Part shown: piece by piece, positions 17,351 through 26,473 of the stretch
How positions within the stretch are numbered: position 1 is the stretch's first letter
Layout of the letters: each line of letters begins with the position of its first letter
NCBI GenBank assembly: GCA_001914785.1
Contig: MNDE01000040.1
Coordinates: 1-60,459 of the forward strand
Reading direction: 5' to 3'
From: Acidobacteria bacterium 13_2_20CM_57_17
GTDB lineage: Bacteria; Acidobacteriota; Terriglobia; Acidiferrales; UBA7541
Length of the DNA stretch: 60,459 bases
Made by a program: the position numbers and the translations under genes
The notes under the pieces: model-generated
The model's input: only the letters and a program-made list of their open reading frames with translations
Databases searched by the model: none
Told to the model about the DNA's origin: nothing

Positions 17351-19723
17351 ATGGCCACCGCTAGCACCGAAATTCGAGTGACTCCCGAAATCACCGCCGA
17401 ACACGGCGTAACGCGCGAGGAGTACGCGCGCATCCAGCAAATCCTTGGCCGCGCCCCGAACATCACCGAGCTGGGAATTTTCAGCGTGATGTGGAGCGAG
17501 CACTGTTCCTACAAATCGAGCAAAGTCCACCTGAAGCGCCTGCCCACACGCGGGAAGCTCGTGGTGCAAGGCCCGGGAGAAAACGCCGGCGTCGTCGACA
17601 TTGGCGACGGCCTCGTTGCGGCCTTCAAAATCGAATCGCACAATCATCCGAGTTATGTTGAGCCGTTTCAGGGCGCGACCACCGGCGTCGGCGGCATCCT
17701 GCGTGACATTTTCACCATGGGCGCGCGGCCCATCGCGGTGCTCGATTCGCTCCGCTTTGGCGAGCTAACGCCTTCCAAATACACGTCTGAAGCGGACGCC
17801 GCGAAAAACCGCCGCATCCTCGACGGCGTCGTTCGCGGCGTCGGAAGCTACGGAAACTGCTTCGGCGTTCCCACCGTCGGCGGCGAAGTCGGCTTCGAGC
17901 CTTGCTACGCGCAAAACCCGCTCGTCAACGCGCTCGCGCTCGGCATCGCCAAAAAAGAAGAAATCTTTCTCGCCAAAGCCAAAGGCATCGGCAATCCGGT
18001 GATTTATGTCGGGGCAAAAACGGGCCGCGACGGAATTCATGGTGCCTCTCTGCTCGCCTCCGCTGAATTCACCGAGGAGTCGAAGCAGAAACGCCCGAAC
18101 GTGCAAGTTGGCGATCCCTTCATGGAAAAGCTTCTTCTCGAAGCCTGCCTCGAGGCCATGCAAACAGGCGCGGTCGTCGCAATTCAGGACATGGGTGCCG
18201 CCGGCCTCACCTGCTCCACAATGGAGATGGCCTCGCGAGGCGGCACGGGCATCGAAATTGACCTCGCCAAAGTTCCGCAGCGCGAAACCGGCATGACGCC
18301 CTACGAAATCATGCTCAGCGAATCGCAGGAGCGCATGCTCCTGGTTGCAGAGAAAGGCCGCGAGCACGAAGTCCTCGCCGTTTTCAAGAAGTGGGGCCTC
18401 GACGCCGTCGTCGTTGGCCGTGTCACCGAGGGCGGCATCGCCCGCATCAACAACAACGGTCGAGTCGCCGCGGAAATTCCCGCGCATCCTCTTGCTGAAG
18501 AAGGGCCGGTCTACCATCGCCCCATCGCCGCGCCCGCTCCTAAAATGGAGACGGAAAAAGATTGGTTCGCGTTCGCTCCCGAAGGCACCAACCTCACTGC
18601 GAATTTCGTGAAGCTGCTGGCGTCGCCCGCGATTGCGTCCAAGAGGTGGATCACCGAGCAGTACGACACTTCCGTGCGCACAAATACTCTAGCGGGCCCC
18701 GGCGCGAGCGATGCCGCAGTCGTACGCATCAAGGATCCCAAGACGGGAGCGGTGAAGCGCGCCCTCGCACTTTCCACCGACGGCAACTGCCGCTGGTGCC
18801 AGTTGAATCCTCGCATGGGCGCAATGCACGCTGTCGCCGAAGCTGCGCGCAACGTGGCTTGCAGCGGGGCGCGCCCCATCGCCGCCACGAATTGCCTCAA
18901 CTTCGGCAGCCCGGAAAAGCCTGAAGTGATGTGGCAATTCTCTGAAACCATCGACGGCCTCGCCGAAGCCTGCACCGTCCTCGGCACGCCCATCACCGGT
19001 GGCAACGTTAGCTTTTACAACGAGACTCTCGGCAAATCGATCTACCCGACGCCCGTTATCGGCGTTCTTGGCATTCTCGAAGACGCCTCCCGCGTCCTCA
19101 AGATTGCTTTCCGTAACGAAGGCGACGTCATCCTCCTCCTCGATGGCGCGGGCCCAATAGACACGGCAACCGTAGGGGCACGATACATCGTGCCCTCTGC
19201 TGACACGTCGCGGCGCGAATTTTCCTCCTCCGAATATGCAAAGACCATCGCCGGCATCGTTGCGGGCGAACCTCCTGTCATCGAGCTCACCGCCGAGAAG
19301 CGTCTCCAGGATTGCCTCGTCACTCTCGCCGCCGAAAGCGCCGTGCAATCCGCCCACGATATTTCCGACGGCGGCCTCGCCGTCACCCTCGCCGAATCCT
19401 GCTTCGCCTCTGTAGTGGCCGGTCTTCAGACCGGTTCATTTTCTTTGGGCGCCTCGGTCCAGTTCGACGATCTCTCCCCCGCCGAATCCGTTCTTTTCAA
19501 CGAACGCGGCGCCCGCGCCGTCGTTTCCGCCTCGCCGTCAAAACTTGCCCGCGTTCTCGAAATTGCGAGACAATACCATGTGGCGGCGCGCGAGCTCGGC
19601 AAGGTCATCCGCGAAGGTTCGTTCCGCATCCAACATAAGGGGCGCGCGGTGATCGACAGCCCCATCGAGACTCTGCGCGACGCTTGGGCCAATTCATTGG
19701 AACGCACGCTAACCGCAAAATGA
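17351..19723 (+). CDS. purL: Phosphoribosylformylglycinamidine synthase, synthetase subunit
   Basis: 790 residues, the small PurL form that works with PurQ and normally PurS. Motifs: [43 protein letters not shown], and a second half with [22 protein letters not shown] and [12 protein letters not shown]. Two palindromic repeats sit inside the coding sequence: 19172-19195 encodes part of [10 protein letters not shown], and 19411-19434 part of [10 protein letters not shown]. Both keep the frame and lie in the C-terminal half, where they may add surface loops. The stop overlaps the purF ATG (ATGA). No purS is visible. Confidence 0.97.
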   Translation: MATASTEIRVTPEITAEHGVTREEYARIQQILGRAPNITELGIFSVMWSEHCSYKSSKVHLKRLPTRGKLVVQGPGENAGVVDIGDGLVAAFKIESHNHPSYVEPFQGATTGVGGILRDIFTMGARPIAVLDSLRFGELTPSKYTSEADAAKNRRILDGVVRGVGSYGNCFGVPTVGGEVGFEPCYAQNPLVNALALGIAKKEEIFLAKAKGIGNPVIYVGAKTGRDGIHGASLLASAEFTEESKQKRPNVQVGDPFMEKLLLEACLEAMQTGAVVAIQDMGAAGLTCSTMEMASRGGTGIEIDLAKVPQRETGMTPYEIMLSESQERMLLVAEKGREHEVLAVFKKWGLDAVVVGRVTEGGIARINNNGRVAAEIPAHPLAEEGPVYHRPIAAPAPKMETEKDWFAFAPEGTNLTANFVKLLASPAIASKRWITEQYDTSVRTNTLAGPGASDAAVVRIKDPKTGAVKRALALSTDGNCRWCQLNPRMGAMHAVAEAARNVACSGARPIAATNCLNFGSPEKPEVMWQFSETIDGLAEACTVLGTPITGGNVSFYNETLGKSIYPTPVIGVLGILEDASRVLKIAFRNEGDVILLLDGAGPIDTATVGARYIVPSADTSRREFSSSEYAKTIAGIVAGEPPVIELTAEKRLQDCLVTLAAESAVQSAHDISDGGLAVTLAESCFASVVAGLQTGSFSLGASVQFDDLSPAESVLFNERGARAVVSASPSKLARVLEIARQYHVAARELGKVIREGSFRIQHKGRAVIDSPIETLRDAWANSLERTLTAK
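19172..19195. repeat. Palindromic repeat inside purL (GGGCACGAT type)
   Basis: GTAG followed by GGGCACGAT-ac-ATCGTGCCC (19176-19195), a perfect 9-base inverted repeat. A relative lies at 33736-33759, between tyrS and the FAD oxidase. In purL it is read in frame as part of VGARYIVPS. Confidence 0.75.
19411..19434. repeat. Palindromic repeat inside purL (CCGGTCT type)
   Basis: TGTAGTGG followed by CCGGTCT-tc-AGACCGG (19419-19434). Shares the GTAG lead and dyad layout with the repeats at 19172, 32402 and 40756. Translated in frame as VVAGLQTGS. Confidence 0.7.
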
Positions 19724-21228
19724 GCCAGAAACTCGCATTTGCCGACGATCATTTTCACGACGAGTGTGGTGTCTTCGGCGTCTTCGGTCACCCCGAAGCC
19801 TCGAACCTCGCTTATCTCGGTCTTTACGCGCTGCAACATCGCGGCCAGGAATCCGCCGGCATCGTCTCCAGCGACGGCAAAGAGTTGCACGTGCACCGCG
19901 CCATGGGGGAAGTCGAGGAAATTTTCCAGCCCAGCGTGCTCGCGCAACTCCCGGGCAGTCTGGCCATTGGCCACACACGCTACTCCACTGCCGGCGATAA
20001 AGCGCTGTTCAACGCGCAGCCCATCATGATCGATTGCAACAAAGGCAAGGTCGCCCTCGGCCACAACGGCAACCTCACCAATGCCGCCGAGTGGCGCCGC
20101 AAGCTCGAACATCGCGGTTCCATCTTCCAGACCAACAGCGACACCGAAGTGATCGTCCATCTGATTGCGCGGTCGCAGGCGCGCAATCTTTCCGGCGCTC
20201 TCGGCGATGCGCTCAATCAAGTGGAAGGCGCCTACTCTCTCCTCGTTTTGACGCAAGATGAACTCCTCGCCGTGCGCGATCCTCGCGGCTTCCGTCCGCT
20301 GGTGCTTGGGAAGTTGACCACGCCCGGTGGCTTCGTCTCGTGGCTAGTAGCCTCGGAAACTTGCGCTTTTGATCTGCTGAACGCGCAATACGTCCGCGAA
20401 ATCGAGCCCGGCGAAATGGTGCGCATCTCCAAATCCGGCATCGAGTCCATTCACTTTGCGCCGGAAAAGCGGCTCCAGCAGTGTATTTTCGAGCATGTTT
20501 ATTTTTCGCGTCCCGACAGCATCATTTTCGGCCGTTCCGTAAACGAAAGCCGCGAAATGCTCGGCCGCCTGCTGGCGCAGGAGCATCCGGTCGAAGCGGA
20601 CATCGTCGTTCCTGTGCCTGATTCCGGCGTTCCCGCGGCCGTCGGCTACGCGCTTGAATCGAAAATCCCCTTCCGCATGGGCCTGATTCGCAACCACTAC
20701 ATCGGCCGAACTTTCATCGAGCCGTCGCAAGCCATCCGCAATTTCGGCGTGAAGCTCAAGCTCAATCCCATTCGCGGCTTGATCGAAGGTAAGCGTGTAG
20801 TACTTGTCGACGACTCCATTGTGCGCGGCACTACCAGCCGCAAAATCGTCCGCATGGTCCGTGAAGTCGGCGCGAAAGAAGTTCACGTGCGCATCAGTTG
20901 CCCGCCGACGATTTCCCCGTGCTACTACGGCGTGGACACGCCCACGCGCGAAGAGCTGATCGCCTCTTCCAACACGCCCGAAGAAATCTGCAAGTTCCTT
21001 GGTGCCGATTCGCTGGGCTACGTTTCTCTGCCGGCCCTGCGCCGCGCGGTCGGTGATACCGCGGGCAAGTTCTGTACGTCTTGTTATACGGGCGTTTATC
21101 CCACGGATCTGGTGCAGTTGGAAGTGCGCGAGAGCGGTGCCAACAGCAAGTCCGGCGAACATGCCCCAGGCAATGGCAGTGAATCCGCGTCCGCAGAGCG
21201 GCCGGTGGTGGTGGAACGTGAAAGCTGA
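19720..21228 (+). CDS. purF: Amidophosphoribosyltransferase
   Basis: 502 residues from the ATG at 19720, which overlaps the purL stop. It makes phosphoribosylamine from PRPP and glutamine, the first step of purine synthesis. A 15-residue propeptide precedes the predicted catalytic Cys16 ([11 protein letters not shown]). The C-terminal half has the PRPP loop [16 protein letters not shown]. Cysteines in [20 protein letters not shown] and KFCTSCYTG match the Fe-S cluster type known from Bacillus PurF. The C-terminal tail (about 30 residues, Ser/Gly/Glu-rich) ends VVVERES and overlaps the start of the first lepB. Confidence 0.97.
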   Translation: MSQKLAFADDHFHDECGVFGVFGHPEASNLAYLGLYALQHRGQESAGIVSSDGKELHVHRAMGEVEEIFQPSVLAQLPGSLAIGHTRYSTAGDKALFNAQPIMIDCNKGKVALGHNGNLTNAAEWRRKLEHRGSIFQTNSDTEVIVHLIARSQARNLSGALGDALNQVEGAYSLLVLTQDELLAVRDPRGFRPLVLGKLTTPGGFVSWLVASETCAFDLLNAQYVREIEPGEMVRISKSGIESIHFAPEKRLQQCIFEHVYFSRPDSIIFGRSVNESREMLGRLLAQEHPVEADIVVPVPDSGVPAAVGYALESKIPFRMGLIRNHYIGRTFIEPSQAIRNFGVKLKLNPIRGLIEGKRVVLVDDSIVRGTTSRKIVRMVREVGAKEVHVRISCPPTISPCYYGVDTPTREELIASSNTPEEICKFLGADSLGYVSLPALRRAVGDTAGKFCTSCYTGVYPTDLVQLEVRESGANSKSGEHAPGNGSESASAERPVVVERES

Positions 21229-21907
21229 GAAAAAGAAAAAGCAGGAAGAATCGAATTTGCCCGTGAAAACCAAGATTCAGCGCGAAATCATCGCCTGGTT
21301 CTGGGTTGGCCTCGTCTTTCTGCTCATCAACGGCACGATCGGCCAGGCGCGCGTCATTCCCTCCGGCTCGATGGAGAACACTCTGCTCATCGGCGATCAC
21401 CTCATCATGAGCCGCATCGGCTACGACGCCGGCCTGCCCTTCACCAACTGGCACGTGCCTCTTTGGCGCAATCCCAAGCGCCAGCAAATCGTCATATTCA
21501 AGCCCGTCGTTCCAACTGAGACGAGTGACATTGTGAAACGTGTCATCGGCCTTCCGGGGGAAACGCTCGACATTCACGACGGCGCTGTTTGGATCGACGG
21601 CCGGAAGCTTAACGAAAATTACACCCAAGGCCGGACCGAGCGTTACGACATGCAATCCCCATACAAAATTCCGACCGATTGCTATTTTGTGATGGGCGAC
21701 AATCGTCAGGATTCCTTCGATAGCCGTTTTGTCGGTTGCGTTCCCCGCAAGAACATCATCGGAACGCCCGTTATGGTTTATATGTCCGTGGACGCGCCCG
21801 GCAGCGCATGGGAATCCGGTGGCATTCGAGAGCGCTTTTTTGCTTACGGAAACGCTCTGCTGCACCCGCAGTCGGTGCGCTGGACCAGGCTATTTCATAC
21901 TTTTTGA
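21218..21907 (+). CDS. lepB: Type I signal peptidase, copy 1
   Basis: 229 residues from a GTG at 21218, inside the purF 3' end. One N-terminal membrane segment (IIAWFWVGLVFLLINGTIG) precedes the nucleophile Ser51 (VIPSGSM) and the general base Lys107 (DIVKRVIGLPGE); the box YFVMGDNRQDSFDSR follows. It should cleave signal peptides of exported proteins. It is a tandem duplicate of the next gene: the first ~220 bases are nearly identical, the 3' halves diverge. The GTG start is inferred from the match with copy 2, which has the same GTG context. Confidence 0.93.
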   Translation: MKAEKKKKQEESNLPVKTKIQREIIAWFWVGLVFLLINGTIGQARVIPSGSMENTLLIGDHLIMSRIGYDAGLPFTNWHVPLWRNPKRQQIVIFKPVVPTETSDIVKRVIGLPGETLDIHDGAVWIDGRKLNENYTQGRTERYDMQSPYKIPTDCYFVMGDNRQDSFDSRFVGCVPRKNIIGTPVMVYMSVDAPGSAWESGGIRERFFAYGNALLHPQSVRWTRLFHTF

Positions 21908-22010
21908 GTCAAGCGATTTTAGAGAAGTCCGTTAGGCGATTCGCAGTGCCGGACGGACTGGCGAACCACAACGGCACTCTGCATGAGAAGAGCCATCGAA
22001 ACGGTGGAAC

Positions 22011-22724
22011 GTGAGAGCTGAAAAGAAGAAAAAACAAGAAGAAGCGAATTTGCCCGTGAAGACCAAGATTCAGCGCGAAATCATCGCCTGGTTCTGGGTC
22101 GGCCTCGTTTTTCTGCTCATCAACGGCACGATCGGCCAGGCGCGCGTCATTCCCTCCGGCTCGATGGAGAACACGCTGCTCATCGGCGATCACCTCATCA
22201 TGAGCCGTATCGGCTATGACGCCGGTGTGCCTTTCACCAACTGGCATGTGCCCCTTTGGCGTTCTCCCAAACGCCAGCAAGTGATTATCTTCAAGCCGCC
22301 GTTTGCTCCGGACACGCCAGACTACGTAAAGCGCGTCATCGGACTGCCCGGCGAGACTGTGGAGATTCACGACGGCGGCGTCTGGATCAATGGCCAGCGT
22401 CTTAAGGAGAACTACACGCGTGGCCTCTCCGAACGGCCTGACCCTTCATTCCTAATGGGCAATTTCAAAGGGCTCCCTTTCACCGTGCCGAAGGACTGTT
22501 ATTTCGTGATGGGAGACAATCGAGAGAATTCTCTGGACAGCCGCTTCTGGGGCTGCGTCCCACGCAACGACATCATCGGCACTCCCGTCATGATTTACAT
22601 GTCACTGGAGGCGCCGCAAGGCGCTTGGGACTCCGGCCAGATTCGGGAGCGTTTTTTTGCCTATGCAAATGCCCTGCTGCATCCGAGAATCGTGCGCTGG
22701 AACCGGATTTTCCGTACCTTTTAG
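22011..22724 (+). CDS. lepB: Type I signal peptidase, copy 2
   Basis: 237 residues from the GTG at 22011. Same architecture as copy 1: membrane segment IIAWFWVGLVFLLINGTIG, Ser51 (VIPSGSM), Lys107 (DYVKRVIGLPGETV), YFVMGDNRENSLDSRFWG. It has a longer loop than copy 1 (SFLMGNFKGLPFT). Both copies keep all catalytic residues and are probably functional. It lies 103 bases after copy 1 and 119 before purM. Confidence 0.93.
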   Translation: MRAEKKKKQEEANLPVKTKIQREIIAWFWVGLVFLLINGTIGQARVIPSGSMENTLLIGDHLIMSRIGYDAGVPFTNWHVPLWRSPKRQQVIIFKPPFAPDTPDYVKRVIGLPGETVEIHDGGVWINGQRLKENYTRGLSERPDPSFLMGNFKGLPFTVPKDCYFVMGDNRENSLDSRFWGCVPRNDIIGTPVMIYMSLEAPQGAWDSGQIRERFFAYANALLHPRIVRWNRIFRTF

Positions 22725-22843
22725 TCTTGTCGAAGAATCGTTGTTCGCAATAGCCGCCGCGATCCCCACGGCGCCTCAATGAATTCCTATCGAAGACGGC
22801 GCGCGGCAGAGTACGCCCCGATTAAGAAAGTACGGAAGCGGAA

Positions 22844-23905
22844 GTGAGCGGGTCTTTCATGAAATATGCCGATGCCGGAGTGAACATCGCCGTCGCGGAT
22901 GACGTGAAGCAAAGAATTCGCCATCATGCCAGCCGCACCTTCACTCCCGGTGTTCTCGGCGGCATCGGCGGCTTCGGCGCGCTCTTCGCGCTGGACCGGA
23001 AAAAATGGAAAGAGCCGGTGCTGGTCTCCAGCGCGGACGGCGTGGGCACCAAGCTCAAAATCGCCATGTCCATGGGCGTGCACTCCACTGTCGGCGCCGA
23101 CCTCGTCAATCACTGCATCAACGACATTCTCGTCCAGGGCGCCGAGCCGCTGTTTTTCCTCGACTATCTTGCGATGGGCAAACTCGAGCCCCAGGTCGTC
23201 GAACAGCTCGTCGAAGGGATGAGCCGTTCCTGCCGTAAAGCCGGCTGCGCCCTCATCGGCGGCGAGACGGCGGAGATGCCGGGATTTTATCCTCCGGGCG
23301 AATACGATCTCGCGGGCTTTATCGTTGGCGTCGTCGAGCGCAAAAAAACTCTGACCGGGAAATGCGTCCAGCCCGGAGACGCTTTGCTCGCCCTGCCGTC
23401 AGCCGGACTGCACACCAACGGCTATTCGCTCGCCCGCAAGCTGGTCTTTGAAGTTGCAAAGCTGAAGCCGGATACTTACGTCGCCGATGTCGGAAATAAA
23501 ATCGGCGCGGAATTGCTGAAGCCGCATCTATGTTATGCGCCGGCGCTGAAGAACATCGTCGCCCGGGGCTGGGTTTCCGCTCTCGCGCACATCACCGGCG
23601 GCGGCATTCCGGGAAATTTGCCTCGCGTGCTGCCCAGTGGCGTGAAAGCGGAAATCGACCTGGCATCCTGGCCCGTGCTGCCGATCTTCAAATACCTTGC
23701 CAAACTCGGGAAAATCGACACCGGCGAATTGCTGCAATCCTTCAACATGGGCGTCGGAATGATTCTCGTCGTCCCGGCAAAAAAAGTGAAATCCGTGGAA
23801 GCCGACTTGAAGAAGCACCGCGAAAAATTCTTCCGTATCGGCCGCATCGAGCGCAGCGAATCCGGCAAAGCCCGCGTCAGCTACTCCGGCTCGCTTAATC
23901 TTTAA
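22844..23905 (+). CDS. purM: Phosphoribosylformylglycinamidine cyclo-ligase (AIR synthetase)
   Basis: 353 residues from a GTG at 22844; the ATG at 22859 is an alternative with GAGCGGG upstream. It converts FGAM to AIR with ATP. Motifs: KYADAGVNI, SADGVGTKLKIA, VNHCINDILVQGAEPLFFLDYLA, IGGETAEMPGFY and AHITGGGIPGNLPR. It follows purQLF after the two lepB genes and probably belongs to the same transcription unit. Confidence 0.97.
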   Translation: MSGSFMKYADAGVNIAVADDVKQRIRHHASRTFTPGVLGGIGGFGALFALDRKKWKEPVLVSSADGVGTKLKIAMSMGVHSTVGADLVNHCINDILVQGAEPLFFLDYLAMGKLEPQVVEQLVEGMSRSCRKAGCALIGGETAEMPGFYPPGEYDLAGFIVGVVERKKTLTGKCVQPGDALLALPSAGLHTNGYSLARKLVFEVAKLKPDTYVADVGNKIGAELLKPHLCYAPALKNIVARGWVSALAHITGGGIPGNLPRVLPSGVKAEIDLASWPVLPIFKYLAKLGKIDTGELLQSFNMGVGMILVVPAKKVKSVEADLKKHREKFFRIGRIERSESGKARVSYSGSLNL

Positions 23906-24064
23906 CCCACAATCTGGGGCTTGAGGCATATAGGGCGATGAGCTTAGCATAGGAATTGTCAGTGCTTTTTGCCGGGCACGTCCGTCTACCCTTGCTCACG
24001 GGAGGAACTGGCCGGACGTCCAACGTCACAAGGATTCCCCCAGCGACCTTTTAGGAGGTATGCC

Positions 24065-24466
24065 ATGAATTTTCCGCAAACAAACCTTGATCTTTTGGCT
24101 GCGCGAGTGCAAAAACTGGAGGCCGCGAATCACCGCTGGAAGTTCGTGAACGCGTTGCTACTGCTCTCCGGCGTATCGGTCCTTTTGATGGGCGCGAAGC
24201 CCGCCGATCGCCTTCAGCCTAACGTCATTCGCGCTGGCTCTGTTGAAGCCCAGGAATTCATATTGAAGGATGAAACCGGCCACGTTTACGCGCGTCTGAG
24301 CTTGAACCCATCAGTTCCAAAACCAACTCAGAAAGGGCGCACTTACTTGGTACCGAGTGATACGATTCCAGGCGGCGAGGCGGCTCTTCAGTTCTACAAC
24401 GAGAAAGGCGAAGTACTCTGGACCGCTCCTTCGTTAGGGGGAGCACAATTCGTGCCCGCAAGATAA
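24065..24466 (+). CDS. Membrane-anchored hypothetical protein
   Basis: 133 residues from the ATG at 24065, with a strong AGGAGGT upstream. An N-terminal coiled coil (LDLLAARVQKLEAANHRWK) is followed by one membrane segment (FVNALLLLSGVSVLLMGAKPA) and an extracytoplasmic domain of about 80 residues beginning VIRAGSVEAQEFILKDETGHVYARLSL, ending EAALQFYNEKGEVLWTAPSLG. The design (short helix, TM, small beta domain with 'DETG...A.L') recurs in acidobacterial genomes by my recollection; function unknown. Confidence 0.72.
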   Translation: MNFPQTNLDLLAARVQKLEAANHRWKFVNALLLLSGVSVLLMGAKPADRLQPNVIRAGSVEAQEFILKDETGHVYARLSLNPSVPKPTQKGRTYLVPSDTIPGGEAALQFYNEKGEVLWTAPSLGGAQFVPAR

Positions 24467-24571
24467 TCGGCTGTGCTTCGGAAAGTTCCAACTCAGTGTT
24501 GGTCTGGCTGATGCTGCTAGTGGAAGGTCGTTTCACGCTTGGCATGAATGGTGTCGCGTGGTGCAACACCT

Positions 24572-25402
24572 CTAGTGCCGCCCGCTTCTTTCTGCTGGCG
24601 TCCAGAACTGCTGCTTGGTCGTCACAAACTCGATCGGCACATCTTTCACAAACGTCTTCATCCACCTCACGCACTCTTCCATCCCTGCTTGTTCGGAGGG
24701 CACATGCCCGATTACAATCAGCGCTTTTCTCTTCAAAACTTCCACGTTATCCATTTCCAGCGCCTGCGTTTCCCGTTCGAATCCCGCCGATCCCGGGCTC
24801 AGCGCCAGCCTCGTCACTTTCATCTCTGGATTTCCTACTGTGCGCAACACCGGGGTATTCAAGCGCTGCGCCACATCCGCCGCTAATTTCTCCAGCGTAG
24901 TTTCCGGTACTGCAAACAGGTGCGGATTTTCCGCGCTTTGGTATTTCTCCCAGCCCAGCGCCTGCACCATGCCTGCCAGAATCCCGTCCGGCTTTCTCAG
25001 GTGCCAGTGGTCGTGGAATCTCCAAACCACCAGCCGGTTTTTCTCGATGAACGCCCGCTTCTCCTTCCACACTGCGTCGTTCTCTTCCATTCCTTGCGGC
25101 CGGTCCAGGTGATTGTAAAACGTGGGCTCGTGCGTGATGACCAGGTTCTGCCCGTTGGCCGCCGCCCGTTGCAGAACGTCCAGCGTCGCCATCATCGTCA
25201 CGGCTATCCCTGTCACGCGCGTATCCGGATTCCCTGCCTTAAACGTGTCTACGGTTTCCGTTTTCCAAGGCACGCCAACGTGTTCTTGGATCGCCGCTAT
25301 CACTTCCCGCGCCGTCGGCCGTTTTTCTTGGGCCGTCGCGTACGAGCACAGCACAGTCCCAATCAGTATCGCGCCGAGTGCGATGTTAACGGGGCCTCGC
25401 AT
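24572..25402 (-). CDS. Exported NIF3-like dinuclear-metal protein
   Basis: 276 residues from the ATG at 25402, two bases after the padR stop. A signal peptide (VNIALGAILIGTVLCSYATAQE) is present. The NIF3 fold is recognised by VTGIAVTMMATLDVLQRAAANGQNLVITHEPTFYNHLD (His as metal ligand), VWRFHDHWHLRKPDGI and a C-terminal GHVPSEQAGMEE. NIF3/YbgI proteins bind two metal ions and are usually cytoplasmic; an exported form is unusual. It lies last in the operon Cdd1-like - padR - NIF3-like. Confidence 0.78.
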   Translation of the reverse strand: MRGPVNIALGAILIGTVLCSYATAQEKRPTAREVIAAIQEHVGVPWKTETVDTFKAGNPDTRVTGIAVTMMATLDVLQRAAANGQNLVITHEPTFYNHLDRPQGMEENDAVWKEKRAFIEKNRLVVWRFHDHWHLRKPDGILAGMVQALGWEKYQSAENPHLFAVPETTLEKLAADVAQRLNTPVLRTVGNPEMKVTRLALSPGSAGFERETQALEMDNVEVLKRKALIVIGHVPSEQAGMEECVRWMKTFVKDVPIEFVTTKQQFWTPAERSGRH

Positions 25403-25404
25403 TT

Positions 25405-26076
25405 TCACTTGGGCAGTCCTTCCGCGAACTGTGGATAGAGCGCCCGCGCCCTTCGCGCCGACTCGCGCTCCAATTGATGCGTCCATCGAACTTCCGCCCG
25501 CATCTGCTCGAGCATTAAGCCCACCATCCACACCGCTTCATGATACTTGTGGCCAACCTCCGCATAAATCGACTGCAGAGTTTTCTTCTCTCTCGCGATT
25601 TCCTTTAGCAAAAATTTTCGTCTGCGCTTCAACTGACTCCGGAAGACTCCCGGCCGCGCCTGCCAGGAAAGCGCCATCCAAGTCAAAAAAAGCGGGTGTT
25701 CCCTCTGTGTGGTCCAGCCTTGGTGCTCTAAAGCATCCGCGAGCGCCGCACGCCCCTTCTCTGTGGTCTCAAACGTGCTCCGCTCCGGTCCCCCCGCCGG
25801 CTCTTCCGTTTCCAAAGATCGAATGAGCGCCCCGCGCGCCAATTTCTCCAGAGAGTAATACACTTGTGGCCGCGACACGTTTGCCCAATCTCGAATCTCG
25901 CGTCTCTCCAGCTCCAGATTCGCCTGATACCCGTGCATCGGCCGCTCCGCGAGCAAGCTCAGCAACACGAGATCCGGCGTGGTCAGCTCTACTCTCCTCG
26001 CTTGGCGTGCGCGTCTTCCGCGATTCTCCGTAAATCTCTGTGTCCTCGGCGTCTCTGCGTTTTCCTGTGTCTTCAT
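25405..26076 (-). CDS. PadR-family transcriptional regulator
   Basis: 223 residues from the ATG at 26076, which overlaps the stop of the upstream Cdd1-like gene (ATGA). The PadR winged helix starts near residue 31: LTTPDLVLLSLLAERPMHGYQANLELERREIRDWANVSRPQVYYSLEKLARGALI. A C-terminal helical dimerisation region (about 120-215) follows. The first ~28 residues are encoded by a dispersed repeat (26030-26065) and are unlike PadR; a CTG at 25986 with AGGAG upstream is an alternative start. Probably autoregulates through the palindromes at 26404-26448. Confidence 0.86.
   Translation of the reverse strand: MKTQENAETPRTQRFTENRGRRARQARRVELTTPDLVLLSLLAERPMHGYQANLELERREIRDWANVSRPQVYYSLEKLARGALIRSLETEEPAGGPERSTFETTEKGRAALADALEHQGWTTQREHPLFLTWMALSWQARPGVFRSQLKRRRKFLLKEIAREKKTLQSIYAEVGHKYHEAVWMVGLMLEQMRAEVRWTHQLERESARRARALYPQFAEGLPK
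26030..26065. repeat. Dispersed 'CGCAGAGACGC'-type repeat at the padR 5' end
   Basis: Complement contains AACGCAGAGACGCCGAGGAC followed by ACAGAGA; shares CGTCTCTGCGTT with 16480-16508. It supplies most of the codons for the non-PadR N-terminus. Confidence 0.5.
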
Positions 26077-26384
26077 TTTTTCCCCGTCTTACGCTTCCTG
26101 CTCCAATACCACCACTCACACTGTTCGGCAGGCAGCCGTGGATTTTTTGCTTGCGCCACTGCCGCGCAAAAAGTATCCAGCACGCAAGGATCCTGCCGCC
26201 GGCCGGTGAGGCGATTCAGCGTCGCATACAAATTTTCCGGACTCTGTAACGCCAGTTGCGCCACGGTGCGAATTCTTAGCAGCTCAAAGTCGCGTAGCAT
26301 CGCTGGTCCGATCGAAATCAAATCCCCCAACTGCTGTTCTCCGATCCTGGCCCGTTTCTTTTGGCGCAGCGTTCCGGCACTCAT
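26073..26384 (-). CDS. Cdd1-like helix-hairpin-helix protein (pathogenicity-locus family)
   Basis: 103 residues. LGDLISIGPAMLRDFELLRIRTVAQLALQSPENLYATLNRLTGRRQDPCVLDTFCAAVAQA followed by PAEQCEWWYW matches the Cdd1/pathogenicity-locus family, with a helix-hairpin-helix 'IGPAMLRDFELLRI' suggesting nucleic acid binding. Function of the family is not established. First gene of the leftward operon starting next to the twin palindromes; its TGA overlaps the padR ATG. Confidence 0.8.
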   Translation of the reverse strand: MSAGTLRQKKRARIGEQQLGDLISIGPAMLRDFELLRIRTVAQLALQSPENLYATLNRLTGRRQDPCVLDTFCAAVAQAKNPRLPAEQCEWWYWSRKRKTGKK

Positions 26385-26403
26385 AAAGAAATCTCCTTAA
26401 CTG

Positions 26404-26448
26404 ACTAGTCTAATTTAGACTAGTCTAACTAGTCTAAATTAGACTAGT
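26404..26448. promoter_or_regulatory. Twin palindromic operators between divergent genes
   Basis: Two near-perfect 21-base palindromes, each ACTAGTCTAA-(T or A)-TTAGACTAGT, at 26404-26424 and 26428-26448, with centres 24 bases apart. They fill the space between the leftward Cdd1-like/padR/NIF3 operon (starts 26384) and the rightward VOC gene (26474). PadR regulators bind inverted repeats near their own genes, so this is most likely the operator controlling both directions (inference). Confidence 0.8.
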
Positions 26449-26473
26449 TGCCTTGTCAAGGAGACTTTCCGCC

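Larger units (their letters stand above)
21210..22724 (+). repeat. Tandem duplication carrying two lepB copies and a purF tail remnant
   Basis: Units begin at 21210 and 22003 with GGTGGAACGTG(A)RAGCTGA. In unit 1 this is the coding end of purF (VERES-stop) and the lepB GTG start. Unit 2 keeps the same bases, including a readable VERES-stop, although purF is not there. The units are thus a direct duplication of about 0.8 kb with near identity over the first ~220 bases. Confidence 0.8.
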
